Shown here piece after piece: positions 47,779 to 57,778 of a stretch of 64,000 nucleotides of DNA. Position numbers and translations under genes: made by a program. The first letter of the stretch is position 1; each line of letters begins with the position of its first letter. Source of the stretch: Saccharicrinis sp963677345. Lineage in GTDB: Bacteria > Bacteroidota > Bacteroidia > Bacteroidales > Marinilabiliaceae. The notes beneath the pieces were generated by a model. That model was given only the letters and a program-made list of their open reading frames with translations, did no database searches and was not told where the DNA came from. The stretch spans positions 144,143-208,142 of the forward strand of contig CAXXLC010000017.1 in assembly GCA_963677345.2 (NCBI GenBank). Reading direction: 5' to 3'.

Positions 47779-48961
47779 ATGAAAAATATTACTGTTTTAT
47801 CAATATTTTGGAACTACCAAAGGAGGATGGAGCACAAGGATATATGAAATGGCAAAAAGATGGATTGAGGCAGGTTACCAGGTAACAGTTTGTGACCTCT
47901 CCATATGAAAAGTCAGATATACGTACAAATAAGAAATAGAAAGGCAAAACGTTGAAGGAATCAACTTAATTGTTATCAATTACCCTGATTCAAATCGGTT
48001 TGGAACAATTAAGCGTATATGGAATTTTATGATTTCTCGCTATGTTCAATATGGTTGCATTGCGGGAACCTTGCGATTTGGTATTAGCAAGTTCAGGTCC
48101 AATTAACGGTTGGGATACCAGCGTTGTTTGCCAAATGGTTCAGAAATAAAAAGTTAGTTTTTGAAGTTAGAGATTTGTGGCCACAAGGGGCAATCGAATT
48201 AAAAGTTCTAAAGAACAAGTTTTTAATTTCAATAGGGTATATGTTAGAAGCAGTATGTTATAATAATTCTTCAATGGTAGTTGGTTGTTCCATTGGTATG
48301 ACAGATAATATTAAAAAACGTTTTCCTAATGTGAGGACGGAAGTTATACCCCAATGGTAGTGATATTGATTTATTTGCCAAGGCTAATGGGCAGAGCAAA
48401 ATGAACGAAAAGAATATATTTATTTATGCTGGATCATTAGGAGTTATGGATGATGTCGAATCTATAATAGATGCAGCCATATTACTGAAAAAAAATAATA
48501 TTAAAGATATCTTTATATATATAATTGGGGATGGAGTTGAAAAAAAGAAATTAGAAGGAAAAGCTTTAGGTTTGGAGTTTGTGACTTTTAAGGGGTTAAT
48601 TCCCAAAGAAGAAGTGGCAAAGCTCTTACAGTCAGCGAAGGCTACTTTTGTGTGTTTTAAACCATTAGAAGTATTGAATACTGTCTCTCCCAATAAAATG
48701 TTTGATTCTTTTGCAGCTGGAATCCCAATAATTCAGAATACAAATGGGTGGATTAAAGAATATGTTGAAAATAAGCAATGTGGGTTCAATGTAGAACCTA
48801 ATAACCCTGATAATATGATGAATGCGATTGTTGAATTAGCGAGAAATAATGAAATGTTTAATCAAATGTCTGTTAATGCACGTGAAGCGGCTGAAAAGGA
48901 TTTCAATAGAGAAAAACTAGCATTCAAATATCTCAATACTCTTAAAAGTGTAATGAATTAA
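47779..48961 (+). pseudogene. glycosyltransferase family 4, multiple frameshifts
   Basis: Starts MKNITVLSIF at 47779. Frames then alternate: GGWSTRIYEMAKRWIEAGYQ, NLIVINYPDSNRFGTIKRIW, the intact stretch AKWFRNKKLVFEVRDLWPQG and ending PQW at 48360, then DIDLFAKANGQSKMNEKNIF and an open frame to 48961 with AGSLGVMDDVESIIDAAILL. The last piece has a normal GT4 donor domain. The enzyme resembles WbuB/WcaI-type GT4 proteins, which have the EVRDLWPQ motif. At least four indels interrupt it. Confidence 0.78.
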
Positions 48962-48965
48962 ATCA

Positions 48966-49889
48966 ATGGAAAAGCTTTTAATTACGGGAGGAAATGGTTA
49001 CTTAGGAAAATGCATTCGTGACGGATTACAGGGGAATTATGCTATTAAAACGTTAGGTATTAAAAAAACAAATGATGTGGTATGCAATCTAGCGAATAAT
49101 GTTCCGGATTTAAGTGAGGGATATGAATATATTGTACACAGTGCTGGTATGGCTCATAAGCTGCCCAAAAATTTTAAAGAAATATTTTCATATTATCAAG
49201 TGAACTACATGGGGGTTGTAAGATTGTTAAAAGCACTAGATACTGTGTTGGTTAGACCCAAAGCAATTGTATTTATTAGTACTGTAGCTGTTTATGGAAA
49301 GGATAAAGGGAATAATATTAATGAAGAAGATACTTTAAGTGCCAGAGATGCATATGGAAGAAGTAAAATTTTAGCAGAAATGGAACTTAATGAGTGGGGG
49401 AGGCGTAATGATGTGAAAATTACAATTTTAAGATTACCTTTAATTGTAGGAAACAATCCTCCTGGCAATCTTGGGGCGATGATTAAAGCAATAAAAAAAA
49501 ATCGATTTATTCTAATAGGAGAAGGTAATGTTAAACGATCAATGGTTTTGGCAAAAGACATAGTAGGTTTTATACCAATAGTATTTAATGTTGGTGGAAT
49601 TTATAATTTAACGGATGGGTACCATCCAACTTATAGAGAGTTGACAGATATAATTAGATCTAGGTTAGAGGTAAGAAGAATCCATTCAATTCCGTTGATA
49701 TTAGCACAACTTATAGCTTTGGGAGGTGATATTATTGAAATGATGCTTAAAATTAGTTTTTTAATCAATAGTAATAGGCTTAAAAAATTAAATTCTTCAC
49801 TTTGTTTTGATGACAGCAAGGCTCGGTTAATAGGTTGGAAATCAAGAAAAGTGCTAAGTTATTCTCAAGAATGGTTACCAACAAAATGA
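48966..49889 (+). CDS. NAD-dependent sugar epimerase/reductase (SDR)
   Basis: A protein of 307 aa, intact amid frameshifted neighbours. The NAD-binding motif ITGGNGYLGKCI is at residues 6-17. The catalytic set follows: the Ser in FISTVAVYGKD and the YGRSK motif (Tyr about 133, Lys about 137), then LRLPLIVGNNPPGN. It resembles the WbpV/Gne-type or 4-keto-sugar reductase proteins that follow a WbuB-like GT4 and precede a WecA-like transferase in many loci. A 4-keto reductase forming QuiNAc is possible. It starts 4 bp after the GT4 stop. Confidence 0.85.
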   Translation: MEKLLITGGNGYLGKCIRDGLQGNYAIKTLGIKKTNDVVCNLANNVPDLSEGYEYIVHSAGMAHKLPKNFKEIFSYYQVNYMGVVRLLKALDTVLVRPKAIVFISTVAVYGKDKGNNINEEDTLSARDAYGRSKILAEMELNEWGRRNDVKITILRLPLIVGNNPPGNLGAMIKAIKKNRFILIGEGNVKRSMVLAKDIVGFIPIVFNVGGIYNLTDGYHPTYRELTDIIRSRLEVRRIHSIPLILAQLIALGGDIIEMMLKISFLINSNRLKKLNSSLCFDDSKARLIGWKSRKVLSYSQEWLPTK

Positions 49890-49969
49890 ATGATACTTCA
49901 TTATGTTTCGTTAGAAACCATAAATTATGTATTAAGTAATAAATTAATCTACTAATTAAATAATTTAGA

Positions 49970-51404
49970 ATGTTAATCACATCATTTGAATTTTGGCTGA
50001 TATTTCCTGTACTAATTGTAATATTTGCCTTAGTAAAAGGAAAGTATAGAAGTGCGCTTTTAGGACTAATAAGTATATTGTTATTAGGATATATCTCATT
50101 AAAGTTTACTATATATGCTATAATTTTTACACTGATAAACTTTTTCATTGGGATATTTATAGCAGATAAAAATAAAGCGAATAATAAATTAGTATACTTT
50201 GTTGGACAGATATTCAATATTGGATCACTGTTTCTATATAAATATTTGGATTTTGTAATAAATTCAATAAACACTAATATTTTGGTCGGTTCTGGTTATG
50301 AAATTCCTGAATTAAAATGGTTTATACCTCTTGGGATATCATATTATACATTTCAAGGCATTAGTTACCTTTATCTAATATACAAGGTAAATGATAGGCC
50401 AGAAAGAAACATATTTAATTTTACATTGTATATGTTGTTTTTTCCGAAATTTGTAGCAGGTCCAATAGAGAGACACAGACTTTTTCTTCCTCAACTGAAA
50501 AAACAATCTAGAATTTAAATTGGTTAATTTAGTTGAAGGAGGGAAGTTGATATTATGGGGACTTGTTAAAAAAATTATTGTTGCTGATACATTAGGATTG
50601 ATTTTGAACAAAGTGTATGGCAATATAGATAAGTTTGAAGGAGTTCCATTGTTAATAGTATTCATTCTTCAACCAATAAGGTTATATTTTGATTTCTCAG
50701 GATATACAGATATGGCAATTGGGATAGCTAAGTGTTTTGGTTTAAAACTATCAGAAAACTTTAATCGCCCGTTTTTTGCAAAAACTGTAGGTGAATTTTG
50801 GAGAAGGTGGCATATGTCATTGTCATTGTGGTGTAATGACTTTATTTTTAATAGATTATTGTTGAAATACAGAAAGCAAGGAAACAAGGCATTTGTTTAT
50901 GCTGTTTTTTTAAGTTTCTTCATTATTGGTATTTGGCATGGTGCAAAATGGACATTTGTAATATTAGGAATTTTACAAGGCATAGCTCTGACCTATGAGT
51001 TCTATACAAAAAAATGGAGGCAAAAATTAATATTAACAATGCCCAAATCTATATCAGCTATTGTTAGCAGGTCGTTAGTTTACTTATTTGTATGTTTTTT
51101 TCTAATCTTTTTCTATGCAAATAATACAGGAGATGCTTGGTATTTTATTACTCATTTATTCAAAATTAATAACTTTCAAACTACAACATTTGGTTTTAAT
51201 GTTTCCAAGATTGAGTTTGCAATTTCTGTTATGATGGCAATCATTTTTTTGTTTATTGAATGGAAAATAGAATGTAAGAAATTTAGCATAGAAAAGTTTG
51301 GAAGAGTTCCTGTTGTATTAAGGTGGAGCCTCTACTATATGGCTGTTTTTGCAATTGTTTACTTTAGTAAAAATCAAAATGTTTTTGTATATGGACAGTT
51401 TTAA
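49970..51404 (+). pseudogene. MBOAT O-acyltransferase (AlgI-like), one frameshift
   Basis: The first frame (49970-50518) covers ITSFEFWLIFPVLIVIF to GPIERHRLFLPQLKKQSRI, the usual AlgI pattern. It stops, and the +1 frame continues directly from about 50520 with LVEGGKLILWGLVKKIIVAD to the end. Key motifs FWRRWHMSLSLW and GIWHGAKW, with the catalytic His, are intact. One indel near 50515 would restore about 478 residues. Such proteins pass acetyl groups across the membrane to SGNH-type partners that acylate the exported glycan; two of those follow. Confidence 0.85.
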
Positions 51405-52332
51405 GTATAGAAAGGCTATAATTAAGTTTTTTGTATTGTTTTTATTTTTTTTGGGATGCTCAACAGCACTTAATATGTACTTAATCAAAAACGGTGTATT
51501 TTGTTTAAAAGCAAATACAAAATCATTAATTACAGGTAGTTCATTTGTGGCTAATGGATTAGATCCTAATTTTATATTTGAAAGCCAGAATATCGGGATG
51601 GATGCAGAGCCTATATTATTTCATTTTATAAACTAAAATATATTCTTAAAAGAAATAAAAATGTTAAAAATGTAGTGGTGTCTTTTTCGGTCGGGAACTT
51701 AGAAGCTGAGCAGGATATTATTTTACAAGGTAATAACGAAGAAGCCGAAGAACTTATACATAGATTATTAAATCTACCTATTACGATTAATGAATTGCGA
51801 AAAATTGGAGTAAATAAAATACTATTAATTAAGAGTCTGTTTAGAGAAAGAATATTTCCAAATTTTAAGTTGTAAAACAAGTTTGTAAGTTCGAAAGCAG
51901 AACCTGCTTATATTGGACACTTTACACAAATATCAAGCCAGTTGAATAATGATGTACCTGATGATTTTTTTGTTAGGATGAGAGAGCATTTCTTTCCGTT
52001 GAATTCATCAGGAAATTATGATTATAGTATTAAATCATGTTCATATCTAGATTCAATAGTAAATTTTACAGAAAAGAATGATATTAATTTATACCTTGTA
52101 ACTTTGCCAGTGTATCCTAAATTTTATAATGAAATACCAACGTTTTTTAAAGAGATATATAATAATAAGCTTGGTTCATTTAAAGTAGAAGGAGTTATTG
52201 AAGTTGATTTTACTGGTTGTTTTAACAAAATGTGAATATTTTAGTGATTTTGCGCACTTAAATAAGTATGGAGCAAAGAAGATATCAATTATATTAAACG
52301 ATATTATTAATGAAAAGGAAAATAACAAATAG
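51391..52332 (+). pseudogene. SGNH/DltD-like partner protein 1, multiple frameshifts
   Basis: The start is the ATG at 51391, overlapping the MBOAT gene by 14 bp. An N-terminal membrane anchor (AIIKFFVLFLFFLGC) is followed by KSLITGSSFVANGLDP, which resembles block I of SGNH-like proteins with a possible Ser. Other frames give VVVSFSVGNLEAEQD, AYIGHFTQISSQLNNDVPDD, DINLYLVTLPVYPKFYNE and SDFAHLNKYGAKKIS, where the DFAH motif fits a catalytic Asp-His pair, ending at 52332. At least three indels. By context it would transfer acetyl groups from the MBOAT protein to the glycan. Confidence 0.65.
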
Positions 52333-53271
52333 TTATTTGTTATCAAAGAGCATTATTTTTATTTCTACTTTTGTTGCGATGCTATTTGTATCATATAGAA
52401 TAAATAAGAATTTATTTAAAAGCTGCAAATATCAATTTAAAGAAAATACAAGTAGACTTATTGTTGGAGATTCACATTGTCAAGAAGGAATTGTTGAAAA
52501 TTATATTCCAAATTCAGAGAATCTATCACATTATGCAGAAGGTTGGTTTTCAACATTTTTAAAAGTAAAAGAGTTGACCAAGCGTAATAAACAAATAAAA
52601 GTGTTAATAACATCTATATCCCCGCAAAGATTTTCAGGTTTTTATGATCTGAGTTTTAGTCTGGATAAATTTAGTCGAGAAACGCTTGAGCGCTTATACC
52701 CAATTTTAAAAACAAGTGAAATACTTAATTTTCAAATTAATTGGTCTGTATATATGGAGAATTTTTTTAGAAATATTATATGCCCTAATATTAATTATTT
52801 AGATTTATATATCAATCCTAGGTTTAAATAAATATCCATTTTTTGAAAAGGCATCAGAAGAAAGAAGTGTTATACGTGGGAATCCTCAAAAAATTAACTA
52901 TAAAGAAAAAGTAAATAAATATTTCGGTAATCAAGGTTTCTCAAAAGTTGATAAGTTTTTACCTAGATTCATTAATCAATTATTGTAAATTTAAAGAATT
53001 AAGGTTAGTTTTTATTGACTTTCCTCAACCAAATAAGTACCTTGATTTGATTTCTAAGGATTTAATGCAAAGTTATTGGGAAGAAATAGAGAGGTTAAAG
53101 GGATTAGATAATGTGTATTACTTTAATTTACAAAGATCATTTGAAGCCAGTCTATTTAAGGATCATACACATTTAAATATAATTGGTGCTAAAAAATTAA
53201 GTAGTATAATAAGTCTGAAATTGGATTCAATATGTAATTGTAGCAGAAGTTCTTTATTAAAAGGAAGTTGA
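52310..53271 (+). pseudogene. SGNH/DltD-like partner protein 2, frameshifted
   Basis: Starts at 52310, overlapping the end of partner 1 by 23 bp. One membrane helix (SIIFISTFVAMLFVSYRI) is followed by the block I motif IVGDSHCQEGI, where the GDSH Ser would be the nucleophile. The first frame ends at 52831. Continued homology appears in a second frame (FFEKASEERSVIRGNP) and then from 52975 (INYCKFKELRLVFIDFPQPN) to DHTHLNIIGAKKLSS with the Asp-His motif. At least two indels. It is a paralogue of the preceding gene and probably also works with the MBOAT protein. Confidence 0.68.
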
Positions 53272-53491
53272 TTGTTTGAATTAATTTTAGTTTCATTTTG
53301 TATATGAATATGATTTTTAAATAGTAAAATCATGAAGTAAATTATTTGTTTCTATTTGAGTAAATAACTTTGGTTGGATTAAATAAACTTGTCGGGAAAA
53401 AGATATAAATAATTATAACAAGTTTGTTAAATAAGACGTTATAAACATTATATTTTTTAAAAAATATTTTCAACGCAACAAATTCTTTAAA

Positions 53492-55330
53492 ATGAAGAAA
53501 ATCAGTTTTTATCTTATTGCATTTAATTTGTTATACTTTTGTGTGCCTAATTTGGCATTTTCAAAAATATGGCATACGGTTGTTGGTGCTACAGGACAAG
53601 CAGGAACAGGGAATAGTGTGGATAATCCTATGGAAATATCCAGAATGCTATCTACTTCATCGCCTGCCAATGGGGGTGATACAATTTATATTCATGGAGG
53701 GGTATATAGATTAGGAAAAACTTTATACATTACAGTTTCCTGGATCTGAGGATAATCATATTTTAGTAAAAAATGCACCTGGTGAATTTCCTTCTTTTGA
53801 TGGTATAGCTGAATATACTTTAGGGGATGGTGTAATAGAGGTTAAAGGAAATTGGGTAATTATAGAGGGTTTAAGGCTTTATAATAGTGATACGAATCGT
53901 GTGTCATCTATTTCAGGTAGTAGACCAACTGATATATGTTAAAACCCCTGGGATGGCTGTTTTCTGGAGATAACGTAATCGTAAGAAATATGATAATACA
54001 TGATAATGTCAGGTATGGCAACAGCTGCTTGGAGTATTGGATTAAATGTTACGTTTTATGATAATATTATATTTAATAACGGTTGGGATGCGCCAGATCG
54101 TGGGCATGGTCATGGATTTTATACTCAAAATGATACAACCACAAAAGAATTTAGCAATAATGTGGTTTTCAATAATATGGGTAATGGTATACAAGTATAT
54201 GGTAAGGGTTCATATTTAAGTGATTTTATTATTAATAATAATACTTCATTTAATAATGGAATATATCGATCTGTTTCAGGACAAGAATTAAACTCACAAA
54301 TATTAATTGGAGGTGAGGTTCCTGCAAGAGGAATAGTATTGGGCAATAATTACGCATATTGCGAACACGCCCAGAAGGAGTGGTACCTGCTTTTAGAATC
54401 GGATATATGCCACCAAATGAAGATATTATTTGTGATGGAAATATTGGTTCGGGAGGCTATCAGACATTTTGGGTTAGAAAATGGCAAGATATTGAATTTA
54501 CAAATAATATTGGTATTGGTGATATTGAGGTCATGAAGTATGATAGTGCAATTACTGTACCTATATATAGTGAAACATTTGATTATAATACATATTATGG
54601 AGGTAATGAAGGTGCTTTTTGGGGTGATTGGGATTATTGGCAATCATTTGGCTTTGATTTAAATAGTACTAGAGATACGGAAGAAGAAAATGCTCCCACT
54701 ATAATAAAAACAATTCCGTCACAGCAAAAAAGAAACCGAGGTACCATTACCATTTTTAATGTTAATGAAACAAGTGTTGATGTTGATTTATCCAGTATAG
54801 TAGATACTGGTGCTCAATACTACTTATATGATGTTGAAAACTTAAAAGGGGATCCTATACATTCAGGGCGATATCATGGAGGTACAGTTAATTTACCATT
54901 AGACTTAACAGAAGCTATGGTTATTAATAATGAAACTCAAGCAAGTATACACTCAAGTCAGTTATTTGCTTGTTTTGTTGTTTTTCCATATCCATTAGAT
55001 TATTGGGGTGATAGTGAACCTCCTGCATTAGATGTTCCATTGCAAAAAACATCTGGTATAATAATTAAAGGATTTACTCCAAATCCGACTCGAGACTTAT
55101 TAAGTGTTGAATTCATTGCTCCTGAAGATTTAGATGTAAACTTACGAGTAAAAGATAATTTGAAAGATGTGTTATATGAGGAAGCTTTTAATACTAGTAA
55201 AATCAATAAAGGAGAGTCTGGTATATATAAATATGTAATTAATTTAGCAAATTATTCAACAGGTGTTTATTTAATTGAATTTGAGGATGAAGAAGGGTTA
55301 GTGTCATCTTTAAGAGTTATAAAAAATTAA
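53492..55330 (+). pseudogene. secreted beta-helix protein with T9SS tail, frameshifted
   Basis: An N-terminal signal peptide (KKISFYLIAFNLLYF) is followed by the start of a right-handed parallel beta-helix (IWHTVVGATGQAGTGNSVDN, then DTIYIHGGVYRLGKT). Frames alternate through NWVIIEGLRLYNSDT, GLNVTFYDNIIFNNGWDAPD, NNVVFNNMGNGIQVYG and, from 54359, RTRPEGVVPAFRIGYMPPNE to the end at 55330. The C-terminus has FTPNPTRDLLSVEF, then GVYLIEFEDEEG: a type A T9SS sorting domain. At least three indels. The fold suggests a polysaccharide lyase or epimerase that binds a long glycan. A terminator follows 30 bp later. Confidence 0.75.
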
Positions 55331-55360
55331 ATTGTAATAATAAGATATTAGAAAAAAGAA

Positions 55361-55390
55361 GGCTATCCTTTCTAGGATAGCTACTTTTTT
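55361..55390 (+). terminator. rho-independent terminator
   Basis: GGCTATCC and GGATAGCT form an 8-bp stem (last pair G-T) with a 6-nt loop, followed by AC and six T residues. It lies between the beta-helix gene and the WecA-like gene, only 15 bp before the latter's start, so the transferase may depend on read-through. Confidence 0.8.
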
Positions 55391-55405
55391 GTAAAAATAG
55401 ATAAT

Positions 55406-56380
55406 ATGGAATTTCTTAAGTTTTTTATACCTTCAACATTAGTTTCGTTTGTATTAATTAACTTGTATTTTTTATTAGCAAAGAAATACCTTATTATTGA
55501 TACTCCGAATCATAGATCTTCACATAGTATGATTACCATTAGGGGAGGGGGCATTATTATTCCAATCATTATATTGATGTATGCATTTTATACTATTGAA
55601 ATGACATGGTATTTTTGTATTGGATTAACGTTGGTGTCTGTCGTAAGTTTTATTGACGATATTAAGAATATTTTGCCTTTGCCAAGGGCAGTTGCCCATA
55701 TGATTTCAGCTTTTTTATTATTGCTAAGTATTTCTGCAGAATTTAATTTGTATTATATTCCATTAGCCTTTTTTGTTGTCTTTTTTTTCAATGGGTATAA
55801 TTTTATGGATGGAATTAATGGTATCACAGGCATATATAGTAGTCTGATTTCATTAAGTATTTATACAACAAGCGAGTATTTGGGAATAAGTTACGATAAG
55901 AATCTTGTTATCATATTTCTAGGTGGTGTTGTTGTTTTTTTGTTCTACAATTTGCGTAAAAAAGCTAAATGTTTTGCTGGGGATGTAGGATCTATATCAA
56001 TTGCATTTGTAAATACATATTTACTTTTACGTCTTATTAATGAAACTAAAAATGCAATTTTTATATTGTTTGTTACTGTATACTTAGTTGATGTTATTTA
56101 TACAATCATAGAACGTTTATGGCTAAAGCAAAATATTTTCCATGCACACAGAATGCACTTGTACCAAAAGTTGGCTAATGAAATGAATTATTCCCATAGG
56201 TTTGTTTCAATTTCATATACAATTGTTCAGTTGATTATAAATGTGGTTGTGGTATTAATGTATAGAACAGAGATGTTGTATCAAATATTATTTTCATTTT
56301 TTATTCTAGTAATTTGCTCAATAGTGTATTTAAATTCTAAGTATAGACAAAAAATTATTAGTATAAATAAATTTTGGTAA
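55406..56380 (+). CDS. WecA/MraY-like initiating phosphoglycosyl transferase
   Basis: A polytopic protein of 324 aa with about ten helices. Signatures include TPNHRSSHSMITIRGGGI near 36, the Mg-binding DD in SFIDDIKN near 81, NGYNFMDGINGITG near 130, FAGDVGSISIAF near 192, and HAHRMHLYQKL near 246. It transfers a GlcNAc-1-phosphate-type sugar to undecaprenyl phosphate on the cytoplasmic face, starting glycan synthesis. In similar loci it follows an SDR reductase that makes its 6-deoxy-sugar substrate. It is the last gene of the cluster and is intact. Confidence 0.92.
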   Translation: MEFLKFFIPSTLVSFVLINLYFLLAKKYLIIDTPNHRSSHSMITIRGGGIIIPIIILMYAFYTIEMTWYFCIGLTLVSVVSFIDDIKNILPLPRAVAHMISAFLLLLSISAEFNLYYIPLAFFVVFFFNGYNFMDGINGITGIYSSLISLSIYTTSEYLGISYDKNLVIIFLGGVVVFLFYNLRKKAKCFAGDVGSISIAFVNTYLLLRLINETKNAIFILFVTVYLVDVIYTIIERLWLKQNIFHAHRMHLYQKLANEMNYSHRFVSISYTIVQLIINVVVVLMYRTEMLYQILFSFFILVICSIVYLNSKYRQKIISINKFW

Positions 56381-56702
56381 TCACTTTTTAAGTTGTATAA
56401 TATTAAAATGTTATATTTTAATTGAAATATTTAAGTATTAGTAATTTACAGTAGGTGAATTTTGAAGTAATAATATTTCTGAAAAAATTGAAAAGTAGCT
56501 AGAATATCTTCGATGTTTTTAGTTTACATAAGTATTAATACGAATGTTTTATGATGAAAGGTTTGATGTACCTACTTACTGTATTTCAATTTTCCAATAG
56601 TGTACTTTACATCTAGGAAACATCCTGAAAGCTTTGTTTGATAAGGGAGTCTTTTTCTGATAAAAAAAATTGTTTCCTGAGTTCCGCACTGAGCCACCCA
56701 AA
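56381..56702. other. intergenic region, 322 bp, nothing recognised
   Basis: AT-rich DNA after the WecA-like gene with no clear terminator or frame. It may include the right end of the degraded IS1634-like element that follows. Confidence 0.4.
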
Positions 56703-56960
56703 TTAAAATTTAAATAATTTAGCTAGAAATTTTTGTTCGTCATTTAAGAGAAGAGATTCCTTAAATACAATACTATTCGTAGGATCAACAATTTCTATTG
56801 TATAGATTGACTTGGCAATGTCAATAGCTTTTTCTGGGCTCATATTGTCTGTTTTTAGTTTAAGTTGCCGTTCAAGTTCTTTGTAAACTTTATAAGCAAT
56901 AAAATTGATAGTGATGTGAGCCTCAATTCTTTTTTGTGACCTATTGCATATCCCGCTGAA
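56703..56960 (-). pseudogene. C-terminal fragment of an IS1634-like transposase
   Basis: The minus-strand frame of about 86 codons ends at a stop at 56703-56705. It reads NRSQKRIEAHITINFIAYK, then VYKELERQLKLK and MSPEKAIDIAKSIYTIEIVD. This resembles the conserved C-terminus of IS1634/IS4-type transposases (RIEAH, FIA, KELER). The upstream part is cut off at the left end of the IS21 element at about 56964, so insertion of that element may have split it; no matching N-terminal part was seen on the other side. Confidence 0.6.
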
Positions 56961-57054
56961 AGCTGACTAGATATTCCGGTGATGCTGACCCCTCATTCCG
57001 GGCATATTGACCCCCCTTGAATTTGGGTAACTAAAAATGGTTAGTATGACAAAA

Positions 57055-57774
57055 TTACATTTTTTTTCTTAAACTTTCTCCTTTGAGTTCGATACGATGT
57101 GAGGTATGTACCAAACGATCTAAAATAGCATCAGCAATAGTGGCTTCTCCGATAATATCAAACCAGCTGGCTACAGGTAATTGACTAACAATAATAGTTG
57201 CAGCACGAGCATGTCTGTCTTCTACAATTTCCATTAAATCTATTTGATGTTGTTTTTCAAGATGTGTTAAGCCAAAATCATCCAATATGAGCAAGTTTGC
57301 TTTTGATATTTTATTCATTAATTGATAGATTGTACCTTCAATGCGAGCCATCTTGGTTTGCTGCAATAATTTTTGCACATTAAAATATGCAACTTTAAAT
57401 CCTTGAGCACAGGCGTGATGCCCTAATGCAGATGATATAAAACTTTTACCACATCCTGTAGCTCCGGTAATTAGCACAGACTCTCCATTTGAGATATAAT
57501 CACCAGAAGACAATGTTGTTATTAATGATTTATTCAAACCTCTGGATGCATCATACATTAATTCTTCCAATGAGGCCTGATACCTGAATCGAGCCGTTTT
57601 TCTGAGCCGGTCAAAGCGACGGTTCACCCTGTCTTGCAGTTCTGCCTGCAAAAGGATTTCAAGTCCTTCGTTCAATGACAGCTCATTGTTTTTACGAGTT
57701 TCTAAAAGGGCTGTCCAGCTTTTTTTTAAACCATAAAGGCGCAATTGTGATAATTGATTTTCAATAACTTTCAT
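57055..57774 (-). CDS. istB: IS21 helper ATPase IstB
   Basis: A 239-aa AAA+ protein. Walker A GATGCGKSF is near residue 104 and Walker B NLLILDDFG near 165, with the IstB pattern MLKNSEL-type start and final IADAILDRLVHTSHRIELKG. It binds target DNA and regulates the IstA transposase. The start codon lies 4 bp after the istA stop, showing coupling. Confidence 0.93.
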   Translation of the reverse strand: MKVIENQLSQLRLYGLKKSWTALLETRKNNELSLNEGLEILLQAELQDRVNRRFDRLRKTARFRYQASLEELMYDASRGLNKSLITTLSSGDYISNGESVLITGATGCGKSFISSALGHHACAQGFKVAYFNVQKLLQQTKMARIEGTIYQLMNKISKANLLILDDFGLTHLEKQHQIDLMEIVEDRHARAATIIVSQLPVASWFDIIGEATIADAILDRLVHTSHRIELKGESLRKKM

Positions 57775-57778
57775 TGTT

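Noticed and set aside
49780..50274. 164-codon minus-strand frame
   Set aside because: It is antisense to the MBOAT and SDR genes, which have clear motifs; its composition mirrors membrane helices on the other strand.
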